Shown here one piece after another: positions 42,656-54,220 of a stretch of DNA of 64,000 bases. The translations under genes and the position numbers were made by a program. The DNA is from Metridium senile (taxonomy: Eukaryota; Cnidaria; Anthozoa; Actiniaria; Metridiidae): contig OX459103.1 of assembly GCA_949775045.1 (NCBI GenBank), positions 12,012,605 through 12,076,604 on the forward strand, given 5' to 3'. The notes below the pieces were generated by a model, which saw only the letters and a program-made list of their open reading frames with translations, was not told where the DNA came from and did no database searches. How positions within the stretch are numbered: the stretch's first letter is position 1; every line of letters begins with the position of its first letter.

Positions 42656-44526
42656 CCAATTATACCTAAGTCGAGGTGAATTATGGGAAATAATATAAAT
42701 ACGTATGTGAGTATGGAATATCGCGCACGCTGATTGGAACTTCGGACTATTTTCGATAATCACCAACGGCGTTTTTCGCGCTTTTAGCGTAGCATCTCAC
42801 TGCATGTGCCGAATCTAATACAAATGAATTCAAACAATAAGTTTTGTTCATTTACATTTTATTCGACACATGTGAGATGCAACGTTTGAACAAGGCCTTA
42901 GAAATAAGAATTGAACAGGGTTGTTTTTTTCAAAAAAGATGGTTAATTTTATTATTATTTTTAAATATTCCTTATTATTCTTCTCATAACCTGGACTTTT
43001 TCTAAATTCTTCTTCTTCAATATTCAGCTCACTCGGTAATAAATTCAGTAAATAACAACCGAGGCAAATCCAAGTTCTTTTATTCACCAATATTCATAAA
43101 AAAATAATTTGTTCTTCGCCAGTCATGGCTGCTAATTACCATTATCATATATCTATGTATAGGAACTTACTTCTAGCGTGAATGGGCTTCCTGTGCTGTG
43201 CGCTGTCAGATAGTATCTTGTGTCATGTGACCACCGAAATGTGGCTGCCAGTTGTTTTCCAATATCAAACTTTTTTACCTCAAAATCTAAACGGAATAAT
43301 TATTAATTGATATTCAAATAATGATAATGATAATATACAATGATGATAATGATAACAATGATAATAAATTTTAAGTTTGAAATCTTTTCAATGTATTTTG
43401 TATTTTTATGGTCAACTTTACGTGATAGTTTATCAGAGATATATCTCTCTCGTGATCTCCAAACGCACAAAAGTCAATCGGATGTTATTAATTTTCGCTT
43501 GAATGAGGTACAGACCTCTTAACAGTTTCATCAGCATCAATCAGTCTTACAACGAGTATTTAATGTTTTATTGATTAAATAAAATACTACAAATAGTTTA
43601 TCTTCGCCGCCAATAGAACCGCCAGGAAGCAGCGAAAGAAAAGGTCAGTGAAGAAGATTCCTGTTTTTCCTTCTCGTTTGACTATGCGCTCTAAGCAGAA
43701 GGAGCCCGCCAAAGTACGGTATAAATTAGTAAATGTTTACGAAAGGATAAGCGGTAAAGAGCACCGGAAAACTATAAATTCAGCCACAAAGTGTTTTCTT
43801 GAGCTGAGGGAAGTTAATACTTCATGTATGCGTCACAGGAAGACTACCTTGTGAGTACGTAAATGTAATATTGATGCACGTAGAGTGAGATACTCTAAAA
43901 TGTTAACAAATGAATGACTGGCCGTAAAAGTAACTTGTTTTAATATCGTTTTCTCTAGTTGTAGATAACCACTAGAGTGCAAATAATTACTAACTATTTA
44001 GTTATTGTTAACTAAGAATTTACTCAGACATGAGCCACACAATACACATTACTCATGAAGGATACAATACTTGCACTGTTTCACCCCAGTGATATCTACT
44101 AGTTTGTACAAAATCGTACAATCAGACAACACATAATTAGTTTTGTTTCGAGCATATATGGCGTGTACTATACGGTTTTTTTTTTTTTCAAAGATTCATG
44201 TGGTTTGGATAAACATTCTTCAGGAAATTCAGTATACTATTAAACTCTAATTCTTTTAAGTTTTCCTATTTTTCTTGCCTAAAATGATGCACTTTATTTT
44301 CTAATTCCTATATATGAATGAGAACTATGGTTTTCTTATTACCTGAATACTTCTTGTCCTGGCAGCAATGTCCTTGTATGTTTGTGCTCGTCGGGGAGCC
44401 ATTTTTGTCCATTTCGATCTTTACCAATGTACAGTCAGTTAGCTGGGCTCTAAATACAGAACGTATCTTGTAGGTATCGCGGCCTGCTTTGACTGAGCAA
44501 ATGCTCATGAAGAATGAAAAAACAAC
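42375..44526 (-). CDS. Small secreted-type protein with beta-trefoil-like repeats (partial gene)
   Basis: Minus-strand exons 44526-44343, 43286-43171 and 42617-42375 join in phase (1, then 0) into 180 residues ending in TAG; the 5' start exon was not found. The first exon opens VVFSFFMSICSVKA, like the end of a signal peptide. The mature part shows three similar blocks: CTLVKIEMDKNGSPTS; LAATFRWSHDTRYYLTAHST with HKFYIKS; and VRFKSVATSRYLASTINGQV with TEFQLYRC. The pattern 'xxxxSxxTxRYLxxxxxGxVxxxxx...xxFxLxR' is typical of beta-trefoil cytokines such as FGF and IL-1. Eight or more cysteines, several in the C-terminus (CPPGLQVLCPFMNVSC), suggest disulfides. I do not assign it to FGF or IL-1. 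It converges on the Ig-domain gene about 1 kb away. Confidence 0.6.
43171..43286 (-). CDS. Trefoil-like gene, middle exon
   Basis: 116 nt between acceptor CGTTTAG and donor GTAAGT. Encodes DFEVKKFDIGKQLAATFRWS then HDTRYYLTAHSTGSPFTLE, the second repeat block. Confidence 0.65.
43620..43860 (+). other. Basic open frame in the trefoil-like gene intron
   Basis: A plus-strand frame (43648-43854) encodes MKKIPVFPSRLTMRSKQKEP and onward, lysine/arginine-rich, followed by GTGAGTACG, a possible donor. It has no recognised family and lies opposite the intron between the upstream and middle exons. It may be a small exon or chance. Confidence 0.2.
44343..44526 (-). CDS. Trefoil-like gene, upstream exon
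   Basis: Between acceptor TTTATTTCAG and donor GTAATA. Encodes VVFSFFMSICSVKAGRDTYK, then RSVFRAQLTDCTLVKIEMDK and a CC pair (GHCCQDKKYS). Enters in phase 0 and leaves in phase 1. The true initiator Met should lie upstream on higher coordinates. Confidence 0.58.
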
Positions 44527-47500
44527 CTGAAATAAAAAAGAGACAAATTGTGTAAAGACATGAGTAGCGTGCGAGCTGTTTCTACATGGTGGTTCCCTGT
44601 GTTACTGTCGAAGAACGCCTGGTTATTTTCGTCCATCAACTTTTGATAACTTTAGTATACAAAAAGTCCATATATTTTATGTTATGACATCAAGTTCTTT
44701 GCGAAAATTACAGAATTGTCTTTGAATGTCCAGACGAAAAACAGTTTACTAGATTAGGAAAGCCTATTCCTTCTTTTCTGCTTTCAACACACTACTTGAA
44801 GAACGGCGGATTGCTTCCGATGATAGAATGTCGACAAGAAAACACCTTCAAGCCACCAAATTTCTCATATTTGTGGTGTACGTATACTAGACTATTAGAT
44901 GAATTCGTGAAAACCATTTTATATGTAGAGTCTTATAACTAATATTTATAACTAATACTTTAGATTTGTATTTTTGTTTACATTGCATTCAACTCAAATT
45001 ATTCCTTTTTGGAACGGTAAGAAAGATTTCTTTTCGTTAACCTGCAGTTTAATAAACTATAGCTAAGATGAAAGCTTTTTTCTATTAGTGTTTTCCAGTT
45101 ACTATTCTAATATTGCCTTTTTCCATGACTAAATGTGTATACATATAAGTTGAATCAAACATGCCTATCTGAACATTTACTGGATTCTGTGGTACTCAAC
45201 AACCTTTATCATTAAGAAATTATTGGTTTGATTTTAATAACAATCGGTTTGATAGCTACCCCCAAAAACAGAAGCCATTATGGTTATTGTGAAAGTAGAG
45301 AATTTCAAGTTTTTACGACTTGCAGCTCACATAGAGCAGAGATAATCACTACTCGACACTTTGATTATTAAAGTATTGTAATATTTACGGCTCTCCAGAA
45401 CAACATACTGATTAAAGTTGGTGATCATTCATGTGACAGGAATATACCAAGGAACTCATTGAAGCTTTTAAAAGCACTTAATAAGCAGATTAAGAAATCC
45501 ATTAATCTATAGCTGAAGTCCGGTCCAAAAAAAGTTTATCAAACTTTGCCTTACAATCTTGTTAATCAAATTTAGTACTTACCAATGTTACCAGTTTGGA
45601 TTCCATGTTGTGCTTTTCCTCGTGTTTGTCTAAACTCTTTGAGTTCCAAAGTTTTCATAATTTCACTGCCGAATGGAGCGATCTTAAATACTTTCGATTT
45701 CGGAAACTCGTTCAGGAAGCCGTTGGCCAACACAAGAAACATTGTGGTTAATCGTTCGCCCACATACTGAAGGCAGTAATCGCTTAATACAACGGGTTTG
45801 AAGGGAACGGAGTTTAGGACGGAAGGAGTGACGGACTGTTTGACCAGTATAAAGTAGTTATCAGAAATATAGCTTATAGCGTAACAAGAATATATATTAC
45901 ATAATAAAAAATACATATAAATTAAAACAGATATATAGAATATATACTCAAATGATATATGTAGCCTTGTGGAAATTATACAATATATCCTGTCACTTTA
46001 TACTGTTTCTTTTTATCAACAAGCTGTCTTTTTAAAAAAAAAAAATTAAATTCAGAGACAAGCCTGTATAATTACAAATTGATAATTTTTAAACTTAATT
46101 GATAGATATCTTTTTTTTTATTCTTTGAGTAAATTGATGAGTAAATATTTGTATCAAGTTTAACAATCTTTTAGAGTCAGCTAAGCTTCGCGTTGTACAT
46201 TTACATACATATATATATTTAATATAGGCTTTTCAACAACATTACATTTACATACATACAAATCTTTAATAGAAGTTTAAGTGCTTTTCCACAACTATTT
46301 ACAATCGACAGCAAGATTACATTTACATAATCATGGGAACTTACACTGAATGTTCATAATAAATCTTATTATCTATTTGCTTAAAGAGTGTAGGTGAAAA
46401 CAAAATGCTAAAAAGTTCAAGTGTCAACACTAAAAATACGTGTATTCTTCTTCAAGATCTTTTTTATTTTCTACTGTCCAGACGATTATAAATTATGTTT
46501 TACCGATGTACAAGAAATCAAATCTGATAGTCTGTAGTTTTACCAGTGAACTATTCTCTTGTATAGAAACTTGTCAATATTCTTGAACAACAAACTTAAT
46601 GCTAACATTGGTTTTGAAAAAGTTTGTTCTGATGTCACCTATAAAAAAAAAAACAATGTCGAGAGATGTTAGAAGAGGCGCCTGTGATGGTGTTCTGTTC
46701 CTCGAAAGAAAACCCTTTAAAGGTCAAGAGTGTTTACAATCTATTTTAACTTCAATCAACTGGATCTCTTATATATTTCCGTATTTAATTTATTTTTAAT
46801 CAGATTTACTTTCTTTATACTTTTGGAAAAAAAGAAAAAAACGTTCTTAATTCGGTCCTGTAGTCCTTGTTCTGTTTTGAATTTTCCAAAACCTAAAGAC
46901 GCAATGCTGTGCGTTGCTCTGACCATATCCTCTCAGGATGCTTGTAATCTTCCGATTGTTGCTCACTGAACACGCCACCGCACACAAGCTAGCAGTTAGA
47001 TCACTAACCGACAATCACTGCACAGATAGATGTAGACATACACATAGAATCACATGCAAGAACAACCTGCATGTTGCCGGATTCAAACAGCATGTAAATA
47101 AAAGACACACCTTTAATTGAGTTGTATTTATGATTATACTCACGATGCCACACACGATAAAAAAGTAATTTAAAATCAAAGCACAGGAAATCAAGAATGA
47201 CTCGACAGATACAACAGTTTTTGCGTTGCTCAATAACCAGCATGTATTTGAAACAAATACCTGAAATGAACTTGTACCTTACTTGCCTTACCACACACAC
47301 GGTAACTTGGCCGATCAGTTATACCAAAGGCACCACATTACAATAGAGGATATTACAAGAACTGCAAAACTAGACAGAAGATCCACCGAGTCTCTCTGCT
47401 CTTGTATAGAATAGATAACTTTATTATTATTTTCATTATTCATCTAACAGATTATTATTTATATATTTAAATATTCATTTTCCTAATCATTCAATTACAG

Positions 47501-47540
47501 TGATGTACGTACCCCCTTTTGCAGGGCCCCCGATTACTTT
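44527..47540. other. Upstream region of the trefoil-like gene, no defined gene
   Basis: The missing 5' exon probably lies here. A minus frame at 45572-45916 holds MFLVLANGFLNEFPKSKVFK and ends at a GTAACA, but its phase does not fit the trefoil exon at 44526. Other frames are short. Confidence 0.35.
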
Positions 47541-47574
47541 ATATATACTTGTACATCAATCAATTACATAATAC

Positions 47575-47790
47575 ACAAATCAATACATTATTTTATTGAT
47601 TTGTGCATTATAGAATTTATTGATTTGTGCATAATTGTATAATTAATTGATTTGTGTATTGTGTATTATATAATTTATTGTTTTGTTATTATAGAATTTA
47701 TTGATTTGTGTATAATTGTATAATTAATTGATTTGTGTATTGTGTATTATATAATTTATTGTTTTGTTATTATAGAATTAATTGATTTAC
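47575..47790. repeat. AT-rich tandem repeat (ATTGATTTGTGTATTG unit group)
   Basis: Phrases such as TAATTGATTTGTGTATTGTG and TATTATATAATTTATTGTTT recur two to three times with a period of about 100 bases; the first 100-base unit is almost exactly duplicated (47630-47700 against 47710-47780). Confidence 0.7.
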
Positions 47791-47870
47791 AAGTATATAA
47801 TAGTTAATTGATTTGTATATGATAATATAATTGAATGGTTTGTATATAATATAGTTAATTAATTTGTATA

Positions 47871-48018
47871 GAGTACAAAAATTAAAAGTGTGCAACATAA
47901 ATACCACTAAATACTGCTAAATTATGCTAATTCTATTGTTCTCTATTGTTTAATCAACACTATTTAGTGGTAAATAGTGCAAAGTATTGCACACTTTTAG
48001 TATTTGTACTCTATAATC
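47871..48018. mobile_element. Palindromic MITE (ATAGAGTACAAA ends)
   Basis: ATAGAGTACAAAAATTAAAA (47869) is complementary to the right end ...TTTTAGTATTTGTACTCTAT (to 48015). GTGTGCAACATAAATACCAC pairs with GTGGTAAATAGTGCAAAGTA imperfectly. Confidence 0.75.
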
Positions 48019-48457
48019 TATATGATATAATGTTAGCATTTAATTGGATCGATTCATTTATGTATAAGTGCCAGTTTGTAGGATTAACGGAGCACGTGGG
48101 TTGAAGAAGCAAGGACACTCCCAAACAAAATTATTTCCTTGCATGAGTATTCCATGCAGGTCAAAAGCTTGTTGACCACCACTTGACAAATCCTTATTCT
48201 CATTTTATTTAATTTTACTGAAAACTAAATTTAGTTGTCTATTTGGCTGACGTTACCTAAAATAGTCCTCTAAGCTAGCGTAACGGTCAAGTAGATCAGA
48301 AGGCTTTGCATGCAATTCATGATCAACAAACATTTACAAGAAAGATAAGACAGACACAAGGCAAATAATCTTGTCGTTATCCCCCGTAAAAAAGAGGTTT
48401 CAAAATTTTGTGACGTCAACTAAAACAGTAGTTTGCTTATTCCATTTAATTTGTTCC

Positions 48458-48545
48458 TGCATGGCGGTGCTTCATTTTGTCAAGTGTTGGTCAACAAGCT
48501 GTTGACCTGGAGTACTCAAGGAAAGAAAGGGACCTTATTTCACAC
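48458..48545 (+). repeat. Direct repeat unit 1 (second unit at 49564-49640)
   Basis: TCAAGTGTTGGTCAACAAGC followed by TGTTGAC and TGGAGTACTCAAGGAAAGAA is present here and, with few changes, at 49582-49640, 1.1 kb apart. This suggests a duplicated or LTR-like unit, though no coding interior is seen between them. Confidence 0.7.
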
Positions 48546-48746
48546 TTGACACGGTTTTCTTTGTTATTCATAGGGATGTATCTCCGATATAAACCCCTCA
48601 TTATACCAATTCAAGGGTTATATCTAGATATAAACCCGGGTCTATATCTAGTTATAACCTTTGCATTTATTATTTATTGCAACATTAGACTTAAATTTTT
48701 ACTAGATAGCGATTTTTGGAGAAAAAAATCTTTGAGTACCAATGTG

Positions 48747-48815
48747 AGGACTCGAACCGAGAACCTCTGCATTGCTGTATCCGCGCTTTAACCCATTATA
48801 CTACATAGTCATCCG
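48747..48815 (-). repeat. tRNA-like sequence (SINE head or decayed tRNA)
   Basis: The reverse complement reads GGATGACTATGTAGTATAAT then GGGTTAAAGC (A box) and, 35 bases on, GGTTCGAGTCC (B box). The 5' GGATGACT and the 3' side do not make a clean acceptor stem, so a working tRNA is unlikely. Confidence 0.5.
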
Positions 48816-49425
48816 ATGGAAAGTTAACAACAAAAACTCGTTTAATGTCATCAAGTTCATTAGCATTCAAGTTCGTTAGTATTCTTCTGAATAGAATTGA
48901 AAAGTGATTGTTTAATATTTCCTTATGGGAATTCATTGACAATGAACATTAAATTATGAACAGATTATTGACATATTTTTGGATTGGTTTTATTTTTTTG
49001 GTTTAGATTGTGTCAGTACTATTTTGTTATGAAAACTTTCAATAAACTTCAATTACGGGAAAACTGTTGTATTCTAGTGACAAAAATCATTAACAGCTAG
49101 CATTCCACCTTATTCATTAGTTCCAATGGTTTGACTAATTTAGTCTTTGTATTAAGGAATCAAAACTAAGATAGCATAACCTCCTTCAATCGTGTTCTAT
49201 CAATAAGATTTTGATTTAAAAATGCACCGAACCGGTTCCCTGCACATTAATATTTTCTATTCATATCATTTCTTTTATCAAATACGACTCCCAGTAGATA
49301 CTAATTAGTAAGATTTGAAAAGCCGTTCTTTTATTTCTTAACTCAAATCATGTGTCTTTGTTAGAATAGGATTAAATCACTGTTTTTTTTGTGAGAAAAC
49401 CTTCTCAAGTGTGAAATAAATTAGT
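48816..49425. other. AT-rich spacer
   Basis: No gene or repeat structure is supported. Confidence 0.35.
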
Positions 49426-49426
49426 T

Positions 49427-49530
49427 ACATACCTCGAATGTTCGGCTATAAGCCTATATATCCCTTGGGCCTGCGGCCCGCGGGATATATATGGCTTATA
49501 GCCTCCATTCTCGGTATGTAACTCTTACTT
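49427..49530. repeat. GC-cored palindrome
   Basis: TTACATACCTCGAATG (49424) is complementary to CATTCTCGGTATGTAA (49504-49519), and GGCTATAAGCCTATATATCC is mirrored by GGATATATATGGCTTATAGC, around GGGCCTGCGGCCCGCGG. A typical short foldback. Confidence 0.8.
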
Positions 49531-49640
49531 TCTTCCTTATAAGTTGAAATCTCCTTTTTCCTTCAAGGCGGTACTTTATTTTGTCAAGTGTTGGTCAACA
49601 AGCTGTTGACGTGGAGTACTCAAGGAAAGAAAGGGACCTT

Positions 49641-50750
49641 TCTTCCTTATAAGTTGTAATCTCTTCTTTCCTGCAAGTGCTGTTCGAATTATGGATGTCA
49701 GTTGATATTGTATATAGGTTGTTTGAATATATCTAAGCTGCTTTTAAATGAACTTGATCTGCTATAACACTGACACGATTTATAGTATAATTAGGTCTCT
49801 GTTTATTTTTGAATTAAGAAGCCAGGTTTCTATATCTCTTTTTTTTTTAATCATTTGTTGTTGTTTTTAATTCTTATGGGCTTATGCCAACCTAATATTA
49901 TAAATGACTGTGACATCAATTTCTCTAAAATTAGAACCGGAAGGATTAACAGCAATAAAAATAGCAAAATCGTCCGAGGACTTTCCGATGACAAAACATT
50001 TACGATCGTGATTTATTAAATTTTGGGTCAGGACCTATTTCCCGATAATTTGTCCATAAAAAACGTTTATCATCGTGATTCATTCGGGGACACGAGTAAA
50101 TCCCGATTATTTCCAGACCAAAGGTTCATCGATCATATAATTCACATTCACAAATACACCCAAGAGACGTACTGACAAAACATCGTCATTTTGATTTACA
50201 TTGTCATAATCGTTCTTTTATAATCACCATTATTTAGGTGTTACCATTTCCCTCACTCTTTGATTAACGTAATGGCCGTACAAAAATAACTGTTATCCGT
50301 TATTCAGTTTAGTTCGGCCTCAAAATACACAAAATGATGTTACATTAAAACGGCTCAAGTGTATTTCCTAGGTTGCATTAATGGTTTTATTTTACGAATA
50401 TTTATTATGATTATTAAACAACATTGTTATCTTGTTGTGCACTGTATGACATATAGGTATTTGCTGACGCAGCGAAGCGAGCCTGAGCGAGCGAGCAACT
50501 CACGAGCGTTTCATTTCCCAATAGCCTTATCTTTTTAATGCCTGCGATAGATTTGGCGCGCGGTAGTTCCCTTTACGAGCTTAGTAACCACGCTGGGTCT
50601 CTGCAATGCCTGTTGTTGTTTTTGAAAGCAAGTATACAACGGCTGAGACTGACAAGTTTACAGGGCAATTATTATGACAAGGAAGGCAAGGATTTACACT
50701 AAAATAACACATACGTTTTCTAAGGACTATTATCAAATAGTTCGGCTGAA
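49641..50750. other. Spacer, no gene seen
   Basis: Short repeated phrases of the type CGATNNTTTATCATCGTGATT occur around 49980-50110. No exon is supported. Confidence 0.35.
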
Positions 50751-50824
50751 ATTTGTGTCATTTTAAAGCTCTTAAGTCGGATGTTTCATCGACTCTGCAA
50801 ACGAGGAAAGCAACCGAGACAACA

Positions 50825-50962
50825 ATGGCGGCCGATTTTCTTCTCTATTATTGGAAAGCGAAATTTTCACACTTCCAAGGTTTGCTTCATCTGGAAACTT
50901 CCTGTTTCCATGAGAATGGTAATCCATACGTCCAAGGAACAAAAAAGAATCTTCGAAGCTGA
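50825..50962 (+). CDS. Possible first coding exon, unrecognised
   Basis: ACAACAATGGCGGCCGATTTTC is a strong start context at 50825 with a purine at -3 and Ala as second residue. The frame continues MAADFLLYYWKAKFSHFQGL to a stop at 50960. Competing plus frames are also open here (50781-51086). Without a splice partner it cannot be confirmed. Confidence 0.2.
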   Translation: MAADFLLYYWKAKFSHFQGLLHLETSCFHENGNPYVQGTKKNLRS

Positions 50963-51086
50963 TGTTCCAAGGGTTGAGATTTTGCATCGAATTTGTCTAT
51001 TCGACAGATTAAGCCAAATGTACAAAAGCGAAATGATCGCTTCTTTATCGATCGAAACGACACTAAAGACGTCAAATTGTCCTTAG

Positions 51087-52200
51087 GAAACTCAAAAATG
51101 GTCAGCTTACATAGACTTGATAGCCGTTAGTGCAAAGGAAGGCTGTTATTTGGTGATCTACGGCGACATTTTGAACAGTTCAGTTGATGACCATGGTTTG
51201 TACATTCTTGTCAAATTGCAAGATAATTATAAGGGCAGTTCAAGGCGCAGTTATGGACGATCAAGGAGTTGCTTCAAAAAGGTAGTCATTTAAATACTTT
51301 ATTGAAGCCTTAAGTTTTACCGTGAAAGTGTTATTTCGATTATAGCTGATGTTCCATGCACGATTTTTCACTACTGGACTCTTGCGGTTGTTATTACATT
51401 GAAACCATGAACATTTGCTCTTACAGGAAAATAAGAGCAATAGGAATTCAAACCTCATAAACATTTTCATACATGTACATGTATTTACATTTATTAAATG
51501 TCCCTCCATTGCTTTTGGGGGTTTGACGGATCCCAGGCAACAACTACTTTTTGACATGAAATTTTTTTTCTAATTATCTATGACTGTTTTGACATGGAAA
51601 TGTTTACAAAAGAATTCCTTACTTGTCATTGTTGCTATGTGGGGGATAGCAATCCATATTGCCTCCATACATCATAAATTTCATTTACATGCAAACAAGA
51701 CCATATTAAAACTCAAGTCATACCCCATATCATGTCACTCCCAGGATCATGTCACCTAGCAACCTTTATTTTTAAAATCCTTCTAGTATTAGTGTAAACT
51801 ATTAAGAAGCAATGTATGTTGACATCTTCAATGCCCGCCAGACATGGTGCTACTTCAAAACCCTTGGTGCAAAAAAATTGGTGATGTAATTCTGTTTTCC
51901 CCTTGTTTTCATTGTAGGAAAAAGAGCCTTTAAGCTTGTTGAAGTAGAAAGCATTTAAGTTACTTGCATTAAAATTGTAACTACTCAACCAACTTATTAA
52001 GTGGCATACTGGATATATGTAAGTAGAACAATTATACATATAACATGTGTTATAGCTTGTTATGCATCATAATTGCTATCATGACAATCAATATGATTTT
52101 GACTAGTTTGGATAATAATTACTGCCCTTTATAGCAAGTTAAAATTTTGTGAATTGTATAACATTAGTCAAAAAACTTTAATTAATGTAGGCTGGAATGT
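51087..52200. other. Spacer without recognised gene
   Basis: Nothing supported; minus frames of 95-98 codons here have no family features. Confidence 0.35.
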
Positions 52201-52204
52201 TCCT

Positions 52205-52430
52205 TTTGTATATACAACAGGTTCCCATTTAAATATGTACTTTTCCATTTAAATCTGTACTTATGCAAATTGTACATGTGTTGATGTGTGCTAAACATAC
52301 AGATCAACCAATAAAGTGAACTTCTCTGACTGGTTGATCTGTGTGTTTAGCACACATCAACTAAATTTGCATAAGTACAGATTTAAATGGGAAAATACAG
52401 ACTTAAATGGGAACCTGTTATATCAACCTA
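52205..52430. mobile_element. Palindromic MITE (AACAGGTTCCCATTTAAA arms)
   Basis: TATACAACAGGTTCCCATTT (52211) is complementary to AAATGGGAACCTGTTATATC (to about 52427). TTTAAATCTGTACTTATGCA pairs with TGCATAAGTACAGATTTAAA, and TGATGTGTGCTAAACATACA with a matching right block. Confidence 0.85.
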
Positions 52431-52498
52431 CTTCCATTCAAAGTGTCATACATGCCCACCAAAGCAACAATGTCATAACTACAATCTAGTGTGTTAAA

Positions 52499-53349
52499 TT
52501 AAGGATTCCCTTTCTCCTTTCCTTTCCTTGATCTTTTTCTTGCCTTAGGCTTTCTATAATCAGTCAGGGTGGCATTGCTTTGAAGCCACTGAGCTTTGGT
52601 GATCAAGGCCAATCTGTCACATACATGTTTTGTTGTTGTGTACCTCCTGTGCAGACTGTTGACAACAGGGTGGATGGACTCTGAACAGTGTTCTGCTTCC
52701 ATGCCGACATAAGAGAAAAGCTTTGCCTTCTTCTCCCATTTGGACCAGTAAGCCCCAACAATGCAGCAAGAAAGTTCCAATCCCCACCATACCTTACTTT
52801 GCATGTTTTATATTGATGTTGTTGTTCCATTGCAGGTGTACTCGTCATATCCAAAGCTGAAGACACACTTTTGAAAGAAGAAACTAGAAATGTTACACAA
52901 AAATGTCATCAATAAATTGATCTAAAAATACATTGATAGAACAAATGCTACATGTATATTGTCTTTTTTGCTATATCTAGAGATAATTAATTTATTTATT
53001 TATTGTTTGTAGAATCATCTTTGTTGTTGTTAGTTTTATGTAGACATAAGCTAGATATTTCAGATACGTTTACTTACTTTCTGCACAATTTGCAGTCAGT
53101 ACTATGAGCGGTGTTGGTGCTATCGAGCTGTGTTAGTTGAGCAAGCCAGTTTGTAGATCCATTGACCTCTATCACATCTACGTTAACGTTACTAGCCCGA
53201 GTATAAGCCTTTCTGGGAGTAAGTCCAACGTTGGGGAAAAACACAGCAGCCATATCTCCCAGTTTTAATACGGTGCCCGAGCGTGCAGAAGACGAAAGGG
53301 AGTCAAAAAAGTCTGCCTTAGATGCCGACATCCAAGGCTCAATACGCAA
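52499..53349 (-). pseudogene. Possible small minus-strand gene or decayed element
   Basis: The frame 53349-53084 encodes MSASKADFFDSLSSSARSGT, KLGDMAAVFFPNVGLTPRKA and DCKLCRK, and meets a strong donor (GTAAGT) at 53083. An acceptor (GTCTTCAG) at about 52855 would add a short tail, NFGYDEYTCNG, before a stop. Below it, two other frames hold KVRYGGDWNFLAALLGLTGP and YVGMEAEHCSESIHPVVNSL; the first resembles the GDxxFL..LLGL block of cnidarian transposon-like proteins, from general knowledge. The blocks sit in different frames, so a decayed mobile-element gene is as likely as a host gene. Confidence 0.3.
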
Positions 53350-53508
53350 GTACTGGATGGTAAATAAGCCTTTCCTGTCTGAAGTGATAAAAACTGTGCA
53401 ATGTGGTACACTTTGCCATTGTACTCAACGTACTATTGCGGCGACTTGGTTTTATCATGACAGTACCTGTCGCGCTTTCAAACATTTTACGTCAGAAAAA
53501 TCACCGTT

Positions 53509-53740
53509 CGATTATGTTCGATTGCCTTACAGACCCATAGAAAACTGACTTCGATTTGTTAAATTGTTCGATTTCCGAACGTTCGATTGTGTTCGATTGC
53601 CTTATTGTTCGATTTCCGAACGATCGATTGTTTCGATTGCTAAAATTTTACTGTGAGTTCGATTGAGTCCGATTGCCGAACCAATCGACAATCAATCGAA
53701 TGATTGATGTTCGATTGCCGAACGTTCGATTGAATACGCC
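53509..53740. repeat. Degenerate GTTCGATTGCCGAAC repeats
   Basis: The palindromic-type phrase GTTCGATTKCCGAAC or parts of it (GTTCGATT, CGATTGCCGAAC, CCGAACGTTCGATTG) occurs about ten times within 230 bases, in both orientations. It extends into the end of the minus-strand frame at 53640-54062. Confidence 0.75.
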
Positions 53741-54062
53741 GGATGGACAGGGTTTCGACGGTCTTCTCTGTTTTTTTTAGGGGGAAAGATATTTTCTTGG
53801 CACATGTATAAGTCCACGGCTTTGTACGTCGTTTTACTTTTCCACGTTCAAACGATCTGTTGAATTGCCTATAGCAAGCAGCGCATATTGTTGTGGTGTT
53901 ACCGCTAAAAACCTTGTTAAAACAGGTCTTTAAGTCTTCAACCTTCTCATGTTTAATAGTGAAAAGCCTGCTAGTTGTTTTAGTTGCGTAAATAGCACAC
54001 TTTTCTCGCACGCACGGCATTACACGGCGGATAGTATTTTGTTTTATCAGCGCATTATTCAT
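53740..54062 (-). CDS. Cysteine-motif protein, first exon candidate
   Basis: ATG at 54062 opens MNNALIKQNTIRRVMPCVRE then KCAIYATK, EKVEDLKTCFNKVF, and TICAACYRQFNRSF, followed by a basic stretch (ERGKVKRRTKPW). The two paired cysteine motifs (CxxxxC and CxxC, about 45 residues apart) suggest a small zinc-binding domain like those at the N-terminus of THAP- or ZAD-type proteins. The frame continues to 53640 only through the GTTCGATT repeats, so the real exon probably ends earlier. Its start lies 58 bp from the divergent start at 54121. Confidence 0.4.
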
Positions 54063-54120
54063 TCACTAAAACTGTTAATTGTAGAGGAATTTAAATTTCG
54101 CGACTGAGTGATTGGCAGCA

Positions 54121-54220
54121 ATGGGAAATACCGCTGGACATTCAAAATTTATCGCGGGCATTAAGTTGCCAAGCGAAACGCTCGTGCCGTCCGGCCTCTT
54201 CAACTTTGACAAGCGAACTG
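54121..54220 (+). CDS. First exon of a gene with N-myristoylation-type start
   Basis: ATG at 54121 (context GCAGCAATGG) encodes MGNTAGHSKFIAGIKLPSET and LVPSGLFNFDKRT in 100 nt, followed by donor GTAAGT, phase 1. Gly2-Asn3 with Ser/Thr-type residues and a basic residue by position 9 fits an N-myristoylation signal. No function can be assigned and the next exon was not found; the foldback element 54553-55588 would lie in its first intron. Confidence 0.45.

Noticed and set aside
42375..44526. Naming the trefoil-like gene as FGF or IL-1
   Set aside because: Repeat pattern fits the fold, but no family-specific residues are secure and the 5' exon is missing.
45572..45916. Minus frame as the 5' exon of the trefoil-like gene
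   Set aside because: It ends at a possible donor in phase 1, whereas the next exon needs phase 0.
48458..49640. LTR retrotransposon bounded by the direct repeats
   Set aside because: The repeats are only about 80 bp, with no TG...CA ends and no gag/pol-like coding between them.
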